From contig WBUQ01000001.1 of NCBI GenBank assembly GCA_008933635.1, positions 1-64,000 on the forward strand: a stretch of 64,000 nucleotides of DNA, given 5' to 3'. A program made the translations under genes and the position numbers. This document shows positions 8,705-17,309 of the stretch, one piece after another (position 1 is the first letter of the stretch; every line of letters begins with the position of its first letter). The DNA is from Desulfobulbaceae bacterium. Its GTDB lineage: Bacteria > Desulfobacterota > Desulfobulbia > Desulfobulbales > Desulfocapsaceae. The notes below the pieces were generated by a model. That model had not been told where the DNA came from, did not search any database, and saw nothing but the letters and a program-made list of their open reading frames with translations.

Positions 8705-9406
8705 ACGCCACCTCCCGCCCACATGATTGCGATATCCATTTTCCGAACGCCTCCCGCCTCAGTCGGCAGGTTCGCCATGAAGATACCGCATCCCATACTT
8801 CGATGGCCCGAGGATTCGAGCCATCCGGACTCTCCTCCAGTATAGCACAATTCCGACCGGCGTAAAAAACATCGCCCATTTTTATCTCGAATCGAAAATG
8901 AACGTGAAACCCACGGTGATCGGCCCTGATCGGACGCGTATGATGAGCGTCCATGATGGAATGGTCCCGGCGACAGCGCGGGACGGTGCGGGCAATCGGC
9001 CGCAAGGAACCCCCGAGTCGGATCACAGCCCGGTCACGGAGTTTCTCCCGGAGAAAGCCAATGGCTGCCAGGTCGAGATCATCAAGGCGAACAGGGGACA
9101 GATCCGGCATCGCCGCCGCTCAACCGATATTTCTGTTTCGTCGTCTAAGGGGAAATACAGGAGCCATCCCCGGCATTCGGGCAATGGTCATTCTCGAGGG
9201 GGCGGCTCTTCGTCGACAGGGTCTGGAGCATGAACCGTCATGCAGTTCGCCGAGCGCCATCATGCAGTTGGAGTCGAAAAATACCTTTGATACCGGCAAC
9301 ATCGTCAGGCTGCTGACAGGCTTCATCCCCACCGGCCCCTGTAGGTCGGTGCAGCCGAACGGCGAACCGGACCGAAATATCCGGCTCGCCGCAAAGCGAA
9401 ACGCCG
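8705..9406. other. Roughly 700-base stretch with no convincing gene
   Basis: ORFs here (for example 8646-9110 minus and 8953-9492 plus) have no recognisable domain and overlap each other or the stress-protein gene. The minus-strand stretch at about 8970-9080 encodes DLDLAAIGFLREKLRD and SLRPIARTVP, which faintly resembles the C-terminal part of a Usp domain and then loses the frame. A decayed second stress-protein gene is possible but unproven. Confidence 0.4.
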
Positions 9407-9739
9407 TCAGATGTTCTGCAGGAACGGGCGGATCTTCTCGAGCTTCTTCGGACCGATGCCCTTTACCTCGACAAGATCATCCAGGCTTTTGAATTGGCCA
9501 TTGTCCTTGCGATAGGCGACGATGGCCTCGGCCGTCTTCGGTCCGATTCCGGGGATTCCGGTCAGTTCGGCAACGTCGGCGGTATTGACATTGATCTTGG
9601 CGTTGGCGTCAACCTCTTTCTTGGTCTCCTCCACTGCCGCCGGCGCCTTGTCGGCCTTGGTGACCGCCATCGCCGGAGCAAGGGAGAATGCAACCATCAG
9701 GGAAAGCAGCAGCGCTACGATTCCGGTCGTCCTGTTCAT
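9407..9739 (-). CDS. Secreted helix-hairpin-helix protein (ComEA-like)
   Basis: The 110-residue product has a signal peptide (cleavage near APAMA, about residue 25), a short charged linker, and a ComEA-type domain with two helix-hairpin-helix motifs: NVNTADVAELTGIPGIGPKTAEAI and LVEVKGIGPKKLEKI. ComEA proteins bind double-stranded DNA in the periplasm during uptake. No other competence genes are nearby, so a role in DNA uptake is inference only. It is a single-gene unit on the minus strand. Confidence 0.85.
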   Translation of the reverse strand: MNRTTGIVALLLSLMVAFSLAPAMAVTKADKAPAAVEETKKEVDANAKINVNTADVAELTGIPGIGPKTAEAIVAYRKDNGQFKSLDDLVEVKGIGPKKLEKIRPFLQNI

Positions 9740-9897
9740 GAAAAGTCCTCTCTGTTAATGGTCCTTGTTTACTGATCATCCCACCGATATCCTCCATCCT
9801 GGCCAGGAAGGGCTTTCAGAAAACGGGAACGGATACTGCCGCAACATGGCAGGGGCGGCTTGAGCCGGCTTCCCGTTATTCTGAATGATCAGGGAAA

Positions 9898-9915
9898 GTA
9901 AGAAGACCTTCTTAC
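9898..9915. promoter_or_regulatory. Perfect 8-bp inverted repeat between comEA-like gene and ilvC
   Basis: GTAAGAAG and CTTCTTAC face each other across two bases. It lies upstream of the ComEA-like gene, about 160 bases from its start, and could be an operator for that gene. No regulator can be assigned. Confidence 0.3.
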
Positions 9916-9953
9916 AATTTCATAACAATAAATTGCAGAAGGACGGCCTGCTG

Positions 9954-9982
9954 AAAAAAGAAGCCCGGAGAAGAGACGGGCT
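9954..9982 (-). terminator. Intrinsic terminator after ilvC
   Basis: On the minus strand AGCCCG and CGGGCT form a stem around a nine-base loop, followed closely by CTTCTTTTTT. It is 48 bases past the ilvC stop codon. Confidence 0.7.
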
Positions 9983-10029
9983 CTTTCCGGGCGCGGAGAT
10001 CTTTGCAGGTTGAACAGATGAAGATGATG

Positions 10030-11502
10030 TCAGAATATCGCCTTCATCGCCCGCATATGCGAGCGCAGCTCTTCGCCGACCGCCTCGACGGTGGTATAGC
10101 GGATCGCCTCGTTGACCTCGATCAACTCGATGTTGTCTACCCCGCAGTCCTTCAATTCCAGACCGTTGCCGATGACATCGGTGCCGACGGTCTTCATGAA
10201 ATCCTTGAGCAGCGGCACGGCGGCGTGGGCGAACAGGTAGTTGCCGTATTCGGCAGTATCGGAGATGACCACGTTCATTTCATACAGCTTTTTCCGCGCA
10301 ATGAGGTTGGCGATCAGCGGCACCTCGTGCAGGGATTCGTAATAGGCCGACTCTTCCTTGATCCCGGCCGCGACCATGGTGTCGAAGGCCAGTTCGACCC
10401 CGGCCTTGATCATCGCGATCATCAGGATACCGTGATCGAAGTACTCCTGCTCAGGGATCTCTCCTTCCATCGACTCCGCCTTCTCGAAAGCAGTTTCGCG
10501 AGACTCTTTACGCCATTTCAGCAACTTGGCATCGTCATTGGCCCAATCCTTCATCATTGTTTTAGAGAACTTGCCTGACATGATGTCGTCCATGTGCTTC
10601 TCGAACAACGGCCTGAGGATCACCTTCAGGTCCTCGGCCAGATAGAAGGCCCTGATCTTTGCCGGGTTCGACAGGCGATCCATCATGTTGGTGATGCCGC
10701 CGTGCTTCAATGCCTCGGTGACCACCTCCCAGCCGTGCTGCACCAGTTTCGAGGCATAACCGGAATCGATGCCCTCGTCGACCATCTTGTCATAGCAGAG
10801 CAGGGAACCGGCCTGCAGCATGCCGCAGAGGATGGTCTGCTCGCCCATCAGGTCAGATTTGACCTCGGCAACGAAGGAGGACTGCAGTACACCGGCCCGG
10901 TCGCCGCCGGTGGCGCAGCAGTAGGCCTTGGCCAGCTCCCAGCCCTCACCGTTGGGGTCGTTCTCGCCATGGACGGCGATCAGGGTCGGCACGCCGAATC
11001 CGCGCTTGTACTCCTCCCGGACTTCCGTGCCGGGGGCCTTCGGGGCCATCATGATGACCGTCAGGTCCTCCCGGATCTGCATCCCCTCCTCGACGATGTT
11101 GAAACCGTGCGAGTAGGACAGACAGGCCCCCTTCTTCATCAGCGGCATGATCGTCGAAACGACATTGCTGTGCTGCTTGTCGGGGGTGAGATTGATCACC
11201 AGGTCCGCCTTCGGGATCAGTTCCTTGTAGGTGCCGACCTTGAAGGCGTTGTCGGTGGCGTTCTTCCATGACTGGCGTTTCTCTTTGATGGCATTGTCGC
11301 GCAGGGCGTAGGCGACATCAAGTCCGCTGTCACGCAGGTTGAGGCCCTGGTTGAGGCCCTGGGCGCCACAGCCGACGATGACGATCTTCTTGCCCTTGAG
11401 AGCCTCGACGCCATTGAATTCGGACTCATCCATGAACCGGCACTGGGAAAGCTCCTCCAGCTGCCGGCGCAGCGGCAGGGTATTGAAATAGTTTGTGCTC
11501 AT
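10030..11502 (-). CDS. ilvC: Ketol-acid reductoisomerase, class II (long form)
   Basis: The 490-residue enzyme converts 2-acetolactate to 2,3-dihydroxyisovalerate (and the isoleucine analogue) with NADPH and Mg2+ in branched-chain amino acid synthesis. The Rossmann motif [18 protein letters not shown] lies near residue 43. The length and the duplicated C-terminal knotted domain mark the class II form of enterobacteria and plants, not the 330-residue class I form. GGAG seven bases before the ATG supports the start. It is divergent from an IlvY-like regulator, the same layout as in enterobacteria, so acetolactate induction is likely. Confidence 0.97.
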   Translation of the reverse strand: MSTNYFNTLPLRRQLEELSQCRFMDESEFNGVEALKGKKIVIVGCGAQGLNQGLNLRDSGLDVAYALRDNAIKEKRQSWKNATDNAFKVGTYKELIPKADLVINLTPDKQHSNVVSTIMPLMKKGACLSYSHGFNIVEEGMQIREDLTVIMMAPKAPGTEVREEYKRGFGVPTLIAVHGENDPNGEGWELAKAYCCATGGDRAGVLQSSFVAEVKSDLMGEQTILCGMLQAGSLLCYDKMVDEGIDSGYASKLVQHGWEVVTEALKHGGITNMMDRLSNPAKIRAFYLAEDLKVILRPLFEKHMDDIMSGKFSKTMMKDWANDDAKLLKWRKESRETAFEKAESMEGEIPEQEYFDHGILMIAMIKAGVELAFDTMVAAGIKEESAYYESLHEVPLIANLIARKKLYEMNVVISDTAEYGNYLFAHAAVPLLKDFMKTVGTDVIGNGLELKDCGVDNIELIEVNEAIRYTTVEAVGEELRSHMRAMKAIF

Positions 11503-11573
11503 TTTTTATCTCCTCGTTTTACGATGTTTTTCGATGACTGACCGGTGATCCTTCCTGTCAACACGATATATTG

Positions 11574-11631
11574 GCAATGAACTGTTGCGTCAAGTGATTT
11601 GTTCGTGATACTCTGTTGCAGATTCTGCAAC
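11574..11631. promoter_or_regulatory. Putative IlvY operator region between ilvC and ilvY
   Basis: The 160-base divergent spacer holds a perfect palindrome, GTTGCAGA-T-TCTGCAAC (11615-11631), which contains a LysR-type T-N11-A core. A weaker half-matching repeat, GCAA-N7-TTGC, lies at 11574-11588. Two operators in tandem are expected for IlvY regulation. Their assignment to the adjacent regulator is inference. Confidence 0.55.
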
Positions 11632-11662
11632 AATCATCCGCTCCCCATGGAAAATACTGCCC

Positions 11663-12595
11663 ATGAATATCGATGAGCTCAGGGTGTTCCGCCACCTGGC
11701 CCGCTCCCTCCATTTCGGCAGGACCAGCCAGGCCTGCAACATCACCCCTTCCGGCCTCACCCGGACTATCCAGCGCCTGGAAGGCGAACTGGGCCGCCAG
11801 CTGCTGATCCGCGACCGGCGGTCGGTCAGCCTGACTCCCGCCGGCGTCATCTTCCGGGACTACGCCGAGGAAGCGATTCTGCATTGGAGCAGGCTGCAGG
11901 CCAGCCTCGCCGGGGACAACACCCTGACCGGCGAACTGTCGCTCTACTGTTCGGTGACCGCCATCCTCGGCATCCTCCCGGACATCATTTCCCGTTTCCG
12001 CAGAACCCACCCGGAAATCCTGATCCATCTGCAGACCGGAGATGCGGCAATGGCCATCGGCAGACTGCAGAACGGCGAAGCTGACATCGCCATCGCCGCC
12101 CTGCCGGAGCAGCTGCCGGAGCAGGTGGAATTCGTCGAAATCGCCAGGACCCCGCTCATCTTCATCAGTCCGTCGCGCTTTCCGGAAACGGTGATACGCA
12201 GCGGCCCGGACATCGACTGGCGGAAGACCCCGGTCATCCTGGCGGAGCGCGGTCTGAGCCGCCAGCGCGCCGACCGCTGGTTCAGGGACAAAGGTATCCA
12301 GCCCGCCATCTATTCCCAGGTAGCCGGCAACGAGGCGATCATCGCCATGGTCGGCATGGGCTGCGGGGTCGGCATCGTTCCCCTTCTGGTCCTCGACAAG
12401 AGTCCGCTGCAGGACCAGGTCGATATCCTCGAGGCAGAACCTTCCCTCGAACCCTTCCGCGTCGGCGCCTGCACACTGGCCAGGAACCGGCGGAATCCGG
12501 TAGTCCAGTCGTTCTGGCAGATACTGGAGACGGAGATACCGGCCCAGGGCGAAAGAACGGCCGGAGCAGCAGATGCCTCCGGCGGTCATGTATAA
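11663..12595 (+). CDS. ilvY: LysR-type regulator of ilvC (IlvY-like)
   Basis: The 310-residue LysR-family protein has an N-terminal winged helix-turn-helix (LARSLHFGRTSQACNITPSGLTRTIQRLE) and a periplasmic-binding-protein-like effector domain from about residue 90. Its position, divergent from ilvC across a 160-base spacer with a palindrome, makes it the likely activator of ilvC that responds to acetolactate or acetohydroxybutyrate. SurE follows 31 bases after its stop and may be co-transcribed. The regulatory target is inferred from position and from enterobacterial IlvY. Confidence 0.85.
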   Translation: MNIDELRVFRHLARSLHFGRTSQACNITPSGLTRTIQRLEGELGRQLLIRDRRSVSLTPAGVIFRDYAEEAILHWSRLQASLAGDNTLTGELSLYCSVTAILGILPDIISRFRRTHPEILIHLQTGDAAMAIGRLQNGEADIAIAALPEQLPEQVEFVEIARTPLIFISPSRFPETVIRSGPDIDWRKTPVILAERGLSRQRADRWFRDKGIQPAIYSQVAGNEAIIAMVGMGCGVGIVPLLVLDKSPLQDQVDILEAEPSLEPFRVGACTLARNRRNPVVQSFWQILETEIPAQGERTAGAADASGGHV

Positions 12596-12626
12596 ACTCA
12601 ATCTCTCTTTGCCGTAAAGGAGTGCC

Positions 12627-13418
12627 ATGCCATTGATCATGATCACCAATGACGACGGGATCGACAGTCCCGGGATCCTCGCGCTGCGGGAGGCCATGTC
12701 CTCCCTTGGCAGAACCGTGGTGGTGGCACCGGAGAGGGACAATTCAGCCGTCTCCCATGCCCTGACGATGAGCCGCCCGCTGCGGATCCGCCAGCGCGAA
12801 AGCGATATCTTCACCCTCGACGGCACCCCGACCGATTGCGTCGTCATCGGCCTCGGCAAACTGCTCGACACCAGACCCGACCTGCTGGTGTCGGGAATCA
12901 ATCCCGGCCCCAATCTCGGTGACGACATATCCTATTCCGGCACCGTCTCCGCCGCCATCGAGGGGACGATGTACGGCATTCCGTCCATCGCTTTCTCCGT
13001 GGCCGGCGAACCGCCATATGATTATTCGATGGCGATGCGTGTCGCCGTGGTGCTTGCCGACCGGGTACTGGCCGGCAAGCTGCCGGAAAACACCCTGCTC
13101 AACGTCAACATCCCGGAAGGGAAGGTCTGCCGCGGCCTGGCCATCACCCGGCAGGGGCGGCGACTGTGGGAAAACAGCATCCAGGAGACCTTCGATCCCT
13201 GGGGGAGACGGCACTATTGGATTGGCGGCGGCACCCCCCTCAGGGACCACGGTGAAGACACCGATGTCGCCGCCCTGCACCATAATCTTGTTTCCGTGAC
13301 ACCTATCCACCTCGACCTGACCAACCACCCCGGCCTCAACCTGCTGCGCCGGAGCTGGGATATCGGGAAGATGCAGGAAGATATCGGCGGAGGGCGGCAG
13401 GAAGAAGCAGGGTCGTGA
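12627..13418 (+). CDS. surE: 5'-nucleotidase/survival protein SurE
   Basis: The 263-residue phosphatase dephosphorylates nucleoside 5'- and 3'-monophosphates. The metal-binding TNDDGIDSPG is at the N-terminus, and the conserved Ser (DNSAVSHALTM) and Asn (VSGINPGPNLGDD) are present. A ribosome site (AAAGGAG) precedes the ATG. It follows ilvY closely. In many Proteobacteria surE is next to pcm/rpoS; that context is absent here. The last 15 residues are a Gly/Glu-rich tail without family support. Confidence 0.95.
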   Translation: MPLIMITNDDGIDSPGILALREAMSSLGRTVVVAPERDNSAVSHALTMSRPLRIRQRESDIFTLDGTPTDCVVIGLGKLLDTRPDLLVSGINPGPNLGDDISYSGTVSAAIEGTMYGIPSIAFSVAGEPPYDYSMAMRVAVVLADRVLAGKLPENTLLNVNIPEGKVCRGLAITRQGRRLWENSIQETFDPWGRRHYWIGGGTPLRDHGEDTDVAALHHNLVSVTPIHLDLTNHPGLNLLRRSWDIGKMQEDIGGGRQEEAGS

Positions 13419-13424
13419 TTCTGT

Positions 13425-13955
13425 TCAGAGGGTCCGGCAGTGGCCGACGGTGATCGACAGCGGTTCCTTCTCGCCGCCATCCGGTTTGTCGGCCAGATCG
13501 CCATGCAGCGATGTCCGGTGAAACCAGCCATCGGGCCTGAAGCGGAAATTCTCGCAGGCAATATCGACGATCATCCACTTTTCTCCCGCTTTCTGCCATC
13601 GCTCCCTGCAGACATGCTCCGTTTCGCCGCTCTGGCCGCTGACCTCCCTGCGGACAGTATAACAGCCATAGAGAACCGCCAAGCCGGTCTCATCATCCAT
13701 CCGTGCACTGCCCGGCAGATTGCCGCAGATCGGAGACCGTTTTCCCTCATCGCCAGCCTTTGCGACACTATACCTTGCGGGAACGAAATCGGTGGATTTC
13801 CAGTCCCCCTTGACCCATCTGAAACCGATTGACTGCTCGCTGTCGCAGACGATTCTCGTACCGGCAGGAAGCCCGGAAGGCAGTTTCGGCTCGATGGCAG
13901 ATGCCTCCCGGCAGCCGATGACCAGCAATACTACCAGTGTCCAGAGTGTCTTCAT
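13425..13955 (-). CDS. Secreted protein of unknown function
   Basis: The 176-residue product has a signal peptide (WTLVVLLVIGC followed by REASA, cleavage near residue 20). The mature part has a strand-rich pattern, conserved-looking aromatic motifs (SIGFRWVKGDW, YGCYTVRREV) and six cysteines including one in the signal region, which suggests disulfides in the periplasm. No domain is recognised. It is convergent with surE (6 bases apart). The 272 bases upstream to the omptin-like gene show no gene. Confidence 0.65.
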   Translation of the reverse strand: MKTLWTLVVLLVIGCREASAIEPKLPSGLPAGTRIVCDSEQSIGFRWVKGDWKSTDFVPARYSVAKAGDEGKRSPICGNLPGSARMDDETGLAVLYGCYTVRREVSGQSGETEHVCRERWQKAGEKWMIVDIACENFRFRPDGWFHRTSLHGDLADKPDGGEKEPLSITVGHCRTL

Positions 13956-14227
13956 ATTCCCCCGATTTCGCCCACCACCATTTGAGCCAGAGTCCTAAAC
14001 TGCCATTTTCCCGAATTCATGGATATTTTTTCATTCTCACCCAGTCATCCGCGACATCCTGACAACATTTCACCTTCTATCGACTGCATCAGCACATCAG
14101 GTTTTCCTGGCGTACGCTTGAAAAAACTTTGATTTTCAGTATGTTCGTGTAACAATTCATGCATTGGCGGTCGGGACTGCCCGTTCCCGGCCTCGAACAT
14201 TCACCATCCGCAGTAAAAGGATATTCT

Positions 14228-15241
14228 ATGAAATTGAACAGATGCAACAAAATCGCCGTCCTCGCCTGCGGGCTCGCACTTGCTGCCGCCGCCACGTCAG
14301 CGAGCGCCGCCTCCCAGGGAGTGGGAGCGGCCGGCGGTGAAGCCCCCAACTCGATCACCACGGATAACAGGGCCAGCTACGAACTGTCAGTCGGAACCGA
14401 GATGATGACCGGCGATACCACCTACCAGATTGGCTTTCCCCTTGTCTCGCCCACGGGCGTCGTCTACGAAGGCCACTTTCCCATCAGCGAACTGATATGG
14501 CCGCTCGATGTCTGGCTGGGCCGCATCGACGGCAGGGCCACCATCAACGACCAGTGGCGGATCAACGCCACGCTCAAGAAAGACCTGAGCACCCCTGACG
14601 ACAACATGGAGGATTCCGACTGGCTGACCGCGTCCAATCCATCCCGCCTCGACGTCTTTTCCGAATCGGAAATCTCCAGCTTCGATGCCATCATCGTTGA
14701 TACCGATGTCGAATGGGCATTCTTCCGGAGAGGGAATATGTCGGTCTATGCCGGCCTCGGCTATCTTTACCAGAACCTCGACTATGAAGGAGAACTCCTG
14801 CAACAGTTTTCGCCTTCGGGGATTCCGGGGGCTGAATACCATGGCGATGGCCGTGTCGGCATCACCTACGAAATGATCTATTCGATCCCCTATCTCAAAT
14901 TCGGCGGAGATCTGCAGGCCGGTCCCAATCTCACTATGGAGGGGAGTATCGCCTATTCCCCGATCGTCAATGCCGAGGATACCGACCATCACCTCCTCCG
15001 CGAATATGGCGGCAAGATCAGTTCCGGCGACATGGAGGGGGATGCCTTCATGCTCGAGATCTCAGGCAAATATCTCTTCACTCCCTCAATTTTCATGGAG
15101 GCCGGGTTCCAGTTGACAAAGATTGAGGTGGACGGCACCCAGGCCCAGGAGTACGGCTGGGGGTTTCCGATCGGCACGGTCGACGAAGAGGCGGAGAGTA
15201 CCCAGTCTTCGGGGTTTATCTCAGTTGGGTACAGTTTCTGA
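14228..15241 (+). CDS. Omptin-like outer-membrane beta-barrel protease
   Basis: The 337-residue product has a signal peptide (ALAAAATSASA) and a terminal phenylalanine typical of outer-membrane barrels. Its middle aligns by eye with omptins: NMEDSDWLTASNP corresponds to the OmpT stretch carrying Asp83 and Asp85, and AEDTDHHL to the one carrying Asp210 and His212, so all four catalytic positions seem present. Omptins cleave extracellular peptides between basic residues and need LPS. The start at 14228 is set by AAAAGGA upstream and the signal peptide; the ORF track begins 23 codons earlier. It is a single gene. The family call rests on motif order, not on an alignment. Confidence 0.65.
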   Translation: MKLNRCNKIAVLACGLALAAAATSASAASQGVGAAGGEAPNSITTDNRASYELSVGTEMMTGDTTYQIGFPLVSPTGVVYEGHFPISELIWPLDVWLGRIDGRATINDQWRINATLKKDLSTPDDNMEDSDWLTASNPSRLDVFSESEISSFDAIIVDTDVEWAFFRRGNMSVYAGLGYLYQNLDYEGELLQQFSPSGIPGAEYHGDGRVGITYEMIYSIPYLKFGGDLQAGPNLTMEGSIAYSPIVNAEDTDHHLLREYGGKISSGDMEGDAFMLEISGKYLFTPSIFMEAGFQLTKIEVDGTQAQEYGWGFPIGTVDEEAESTQSSGFISVGYSF

Positions 15242-15262
15242 CGGCAGCAAAGGGTAAATGGG

Positions 15263-15292
15263 CCGGAGGCGTTTTTCGGATGGCGCCTCCGG
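15263..15292 (+). terminator. Hairpin after the omptin-like gene
   Basis: CCGGAGGCG and CGCCTCCGG form a perfect nine-base stem with a 12-base loop 21 bases after the stop codon. No U tract follows, so it may be a weak or Rho-assisted terminator or an mRNA-protecting end. The remainder of 15293-15529 shows no gene. Confidence 0.45.
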
Positions 15293-15529
15293 TGCCGGCC
15301 GCTCCCTTCCCGTCACAGCATGGTGGCACCCGGTCCGGTATCCGCCGTGCAGCCCGAACGGATAAGGGTGGAGGGGATTCGGTCGCCAGGCCTCCATCAT
15401 CATCGAAGACAATCACCCGCACGACCTCAGACGTTCCGGCCACTTGAAGCGATCCGCAGAAAGCCCGCCCCGATCGTTACCGGGCCGCCGGCATCCCCCT
15501 CCTCGATCCCACGAACTCCTGGTTTCCGC

Positions 15530-16240
15530 CTATTGCCCTGCTCTGGCGATATCCTGCTGCATCATCTCCAGGACAGCGGCCGGATCTGCCGACCGGGTGA
15601 TCGGACGGCCGACGACCACATGGTCCGCTCCGGCACGAATAGCCATGCCGGCAGTGACTATCCGTTTCTGGTCGTCACTCCCGTCCCTGACATTGACTCC
15701 CGGCCTGATCCCCGGCGTGACGATCAGCAGACGCCGCCCCAGATCTCCCCGCAGACGCCCGGCCTCGAGACCGGAGGAAACGACACCGTCACAGCCGAGT
15801 TCAAGGGCCCTCTTCGCCCGGAAGTAGACCAGATCTTCAATGGAGCCGGTCATCCCCATGGCCCGCATGTCTTCCTCGCCGAAACTGGTCAGGACAGTGA
15901 CCGCCAGCAGCTTCATATCGCCCCTCGCCTCAACCGCTGCCCGGATGATCGGATCGTTGCCGTGGACGGTGGCGTAAGTCACGCCACGGCGGTTGACCTG
16001 CTCGACCGCCAACCGCACTGTTTCCGGAATGTCGAAGAATTTCAGGTCGAGCATCACCTTGTGGCCGCGGTCGACCAGCCAGTCGACCGTTTCGAACCAG
16101 CCGGCCATGAAAAGTTGCAGACCCACCTTGAAAAACCCGGTGTGCGACTCGCATTTTTTCACCATTTCCCTGGCCAGATCAGGGGTCTCGACATCAAGGG
16201 CGACTATGATCCTGTCCCGCAGGGGTATTTCGTGACTCAT
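15530..16240 (-). CDS. pyrF: Orotidine 5'-phosphate decarboxylase
   Basis: The 236-residue enzyme decarboxylates OMP to UMP, the last step of pyrimidine nucleotide synthesis. The catalytic DLKFFDIPETV motif is near residue 60, and the phosphate-binding VTPGIRPG and VVGRPIT motifs are in the C-terminal half. The ATG at 16240 is preferred, with AGGA eight bases upstream; the ORF track extends ten codons further to a TTG. It is a monocistronic minus-strand gene. Confidence 0.95.
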   Translation of the reverse strand: MSHEIPLRDRIIVALDVETPDLAREMVKKCESHTGFFKVGLQLFMAGWFETVDWLVDRGHKVMLDLKFFDIPETVRLAVEQVNRRGVTYATVHGNDPIIRAAVEARGDMKLLAVTVLTSFGEEDMRAMGMTGSIEDLVYFRAKRALELGCDGVVSSGLEAGRLRGDLGRRLLIVTPGIRPGVNVRDGSDDQKRIVTAGMAIRAGADHVVVGRPITRSADPAAVLEMMQQDIARAGQ

Positions 16241-16450
16241 GGCTCCAATCCTGTGTTTGTCGTCTTCCAACCAGTCTCTGGGTCTGGTTTTAAACCTTTA
16301 CAAAATCCCATGAAACCAATACCGTAAATACAAAGGGTTCGCCATCTCTTTATCGCGGCGGACGGCTGCGTCGACCGTGCCGCCATCCCCGGTCGCTTCA
16401 CCCCTCACCAGCGGAGCCCCGCAACTCACCTTCTGAAAAGGAGCCGACCC

Positions 16451-16735
16451 ATGACCGTTAAAATTTTCATCAAGCGCCGAGTTACCCCTGAACATGTCAT
16501 TGAACTGTCCGCCCTCCTGAAGAAACTCAGGAGCCTTACCCTGAGCCAGCCCGGATATATCTATGGCGAGACATTGAGGAGACTTGACGCCCAGGACGAA
16601 TGCATGGTCATCAGCACCTGGCGATCACTGGAAGACTGGAACGCCTGGCTGAACAACGAACGGCGGATGCAGGTCCAGCATGAGATAGATCAGCTGCTTG
16701 GCACCAAGACCGAATATGCCGTTTATGAAGAATAG
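16451..16735 (+). CDS. Antibiotic biosynthesis monooxygenase (ABM) domain protein
   Basis: The 94-residue single-domain protein is of the ferredoxin-like ABM fold: GYIYGETLRRLD, STWRSLEDWNAWLNNERR and a closing EYAVYEE strand. Relatives are small oxygenases or haem-degrading proteins (HmoA type), but in an anaerobe the role is unclear. AAGGAG lies eight bases before the ATG. It precedes the oad operon but is separated by a terminator-like hairpin and a promoter. Confidence 0.75.
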   Translation: MTVKIFIKRRVTPEHVIELSALLKKLRSLTLSQPGYIYGETLRRLDAQDECMVISTWRSLEDWNAWLNNERRMQVQHEIDQLLGTKTEYAVYEE

Positions 16736-16760
16736 CTAACTCGCTATTTTTCTTCTTTTC
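16731..16760 (+). terminator. Weak terminator after the ABM-domain gene
   Basis: AATAGC and GCTATT form a six-base stem that includes the stop codon, followed by a T-rich tail (TTTCTTCTTTTC). It is short, so the call is tentative. Confidence 0.4.
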
Positions 16761-16884
16761 TTATATTCACAGCCGATTCCCCCGTGAAGGGAGACGGTCT
16801 CCTTCCTGCAGACTGCCATACAAGCATTCACTTGTACTGTTTTTTACGTACAGCATAACTGATAAATTTCCTTACATATTTTTT

Positions 16885-16913
16885 TTGAACACTTGTTCTG
16901 CTTGATGTAGACT
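16885..16913 (+). promoter_or_regulatory. Candidate sigma-70 promoter of oadGAB
   Basis: TTGAAC and TAGACT are separated by exactly 17 bases and lie 55 bases before oadG in an AT-rich spacer. Nearby inverted repeats are GAACA-CT-TGTTC, overlapping the -35 box, and GGAGAC-G-GTCTCC about 90 bases upstream. The overlap of a palindrome with the -35 box would suit a repressor. All of this is by-eye matching. Confidence 0.45.
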
Positions 16914-16967
16914 TTTGACAATACAATCTTCTTCCAGCTGCCATTCCATCAACAGGTCAAGGAAACC

Positions 16968-17237
16968 ATGATCTTCGAAGGCGTCAAACTGGCATTCATC
17001 GGCATGGGCACTGTTTTGCTTTTCTTGTCCCTGATGATCCTGCTCATCCACTGGGTTTCCGTTCTCACCCGCGAATCCGCCCGACGCGAACTCGAAGCCA
17101 TCAGGCTGGCAAAGGACCTCAAGGCCCGGGCCAAGCCATTGAAGGCAGCCATGGATGAAGATACCGATATCGACATCGCCGTCATAGCCGCGGCTGTCGC
17201 TGCCTATGAGGAAGAACGGTTTTCACTTCAGCGATAG
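16968..17237 (+). CDS. oadG: Oxaloacetate decarboxylase gamma subunit
   Basis: The 89-residue small membrane subunit has one transmembrane helix (about residues 8-30, GMGTVLLFLSLMILLIHW), then a charged helix and a short acidic and Ala-rich tail. In Na+-pumping decarboxylases OadG anchors the alpha subunit to the beta subunit. AAGGA lies before the ATG. It is the first gene of oadGAB, with a 72-base gap to oadA. Confidence 0.85.
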   Translation: MIFEGVKLAFIGMGTVLLFLSLMILLIHWVSVLTRESARRELEAIRLAKDLKARAKPLKAAMDEDTDIDIAVIAAAVAAYEEERFSLQR

Positions 17238-17309
17238 GGCTCGATCTCCCACCAGGGGGACAGCCTCCTGAAGATCTGTACAGAATACTTACCGAACAAG
17301 GAGAAGACA

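Noticed and set aside
8646-9110. 154-residue minus-strand ORF
   Set aside because: It overlaps the start of the stress-protein gene and has no recognisable domain; kept only as a possible gene remnant.
8953-9492. 179-residue plus-strand ORF
   Set aside because: It is Arg/Ser-rich as expected for non-coding GC-rich frames and overlaps the comEA-like gene.
11558-12928. 456-residue minus-strand ORF
   Set aside because: It spans the ilvY gene and part of surE on the opposite strand and lacks any family features.
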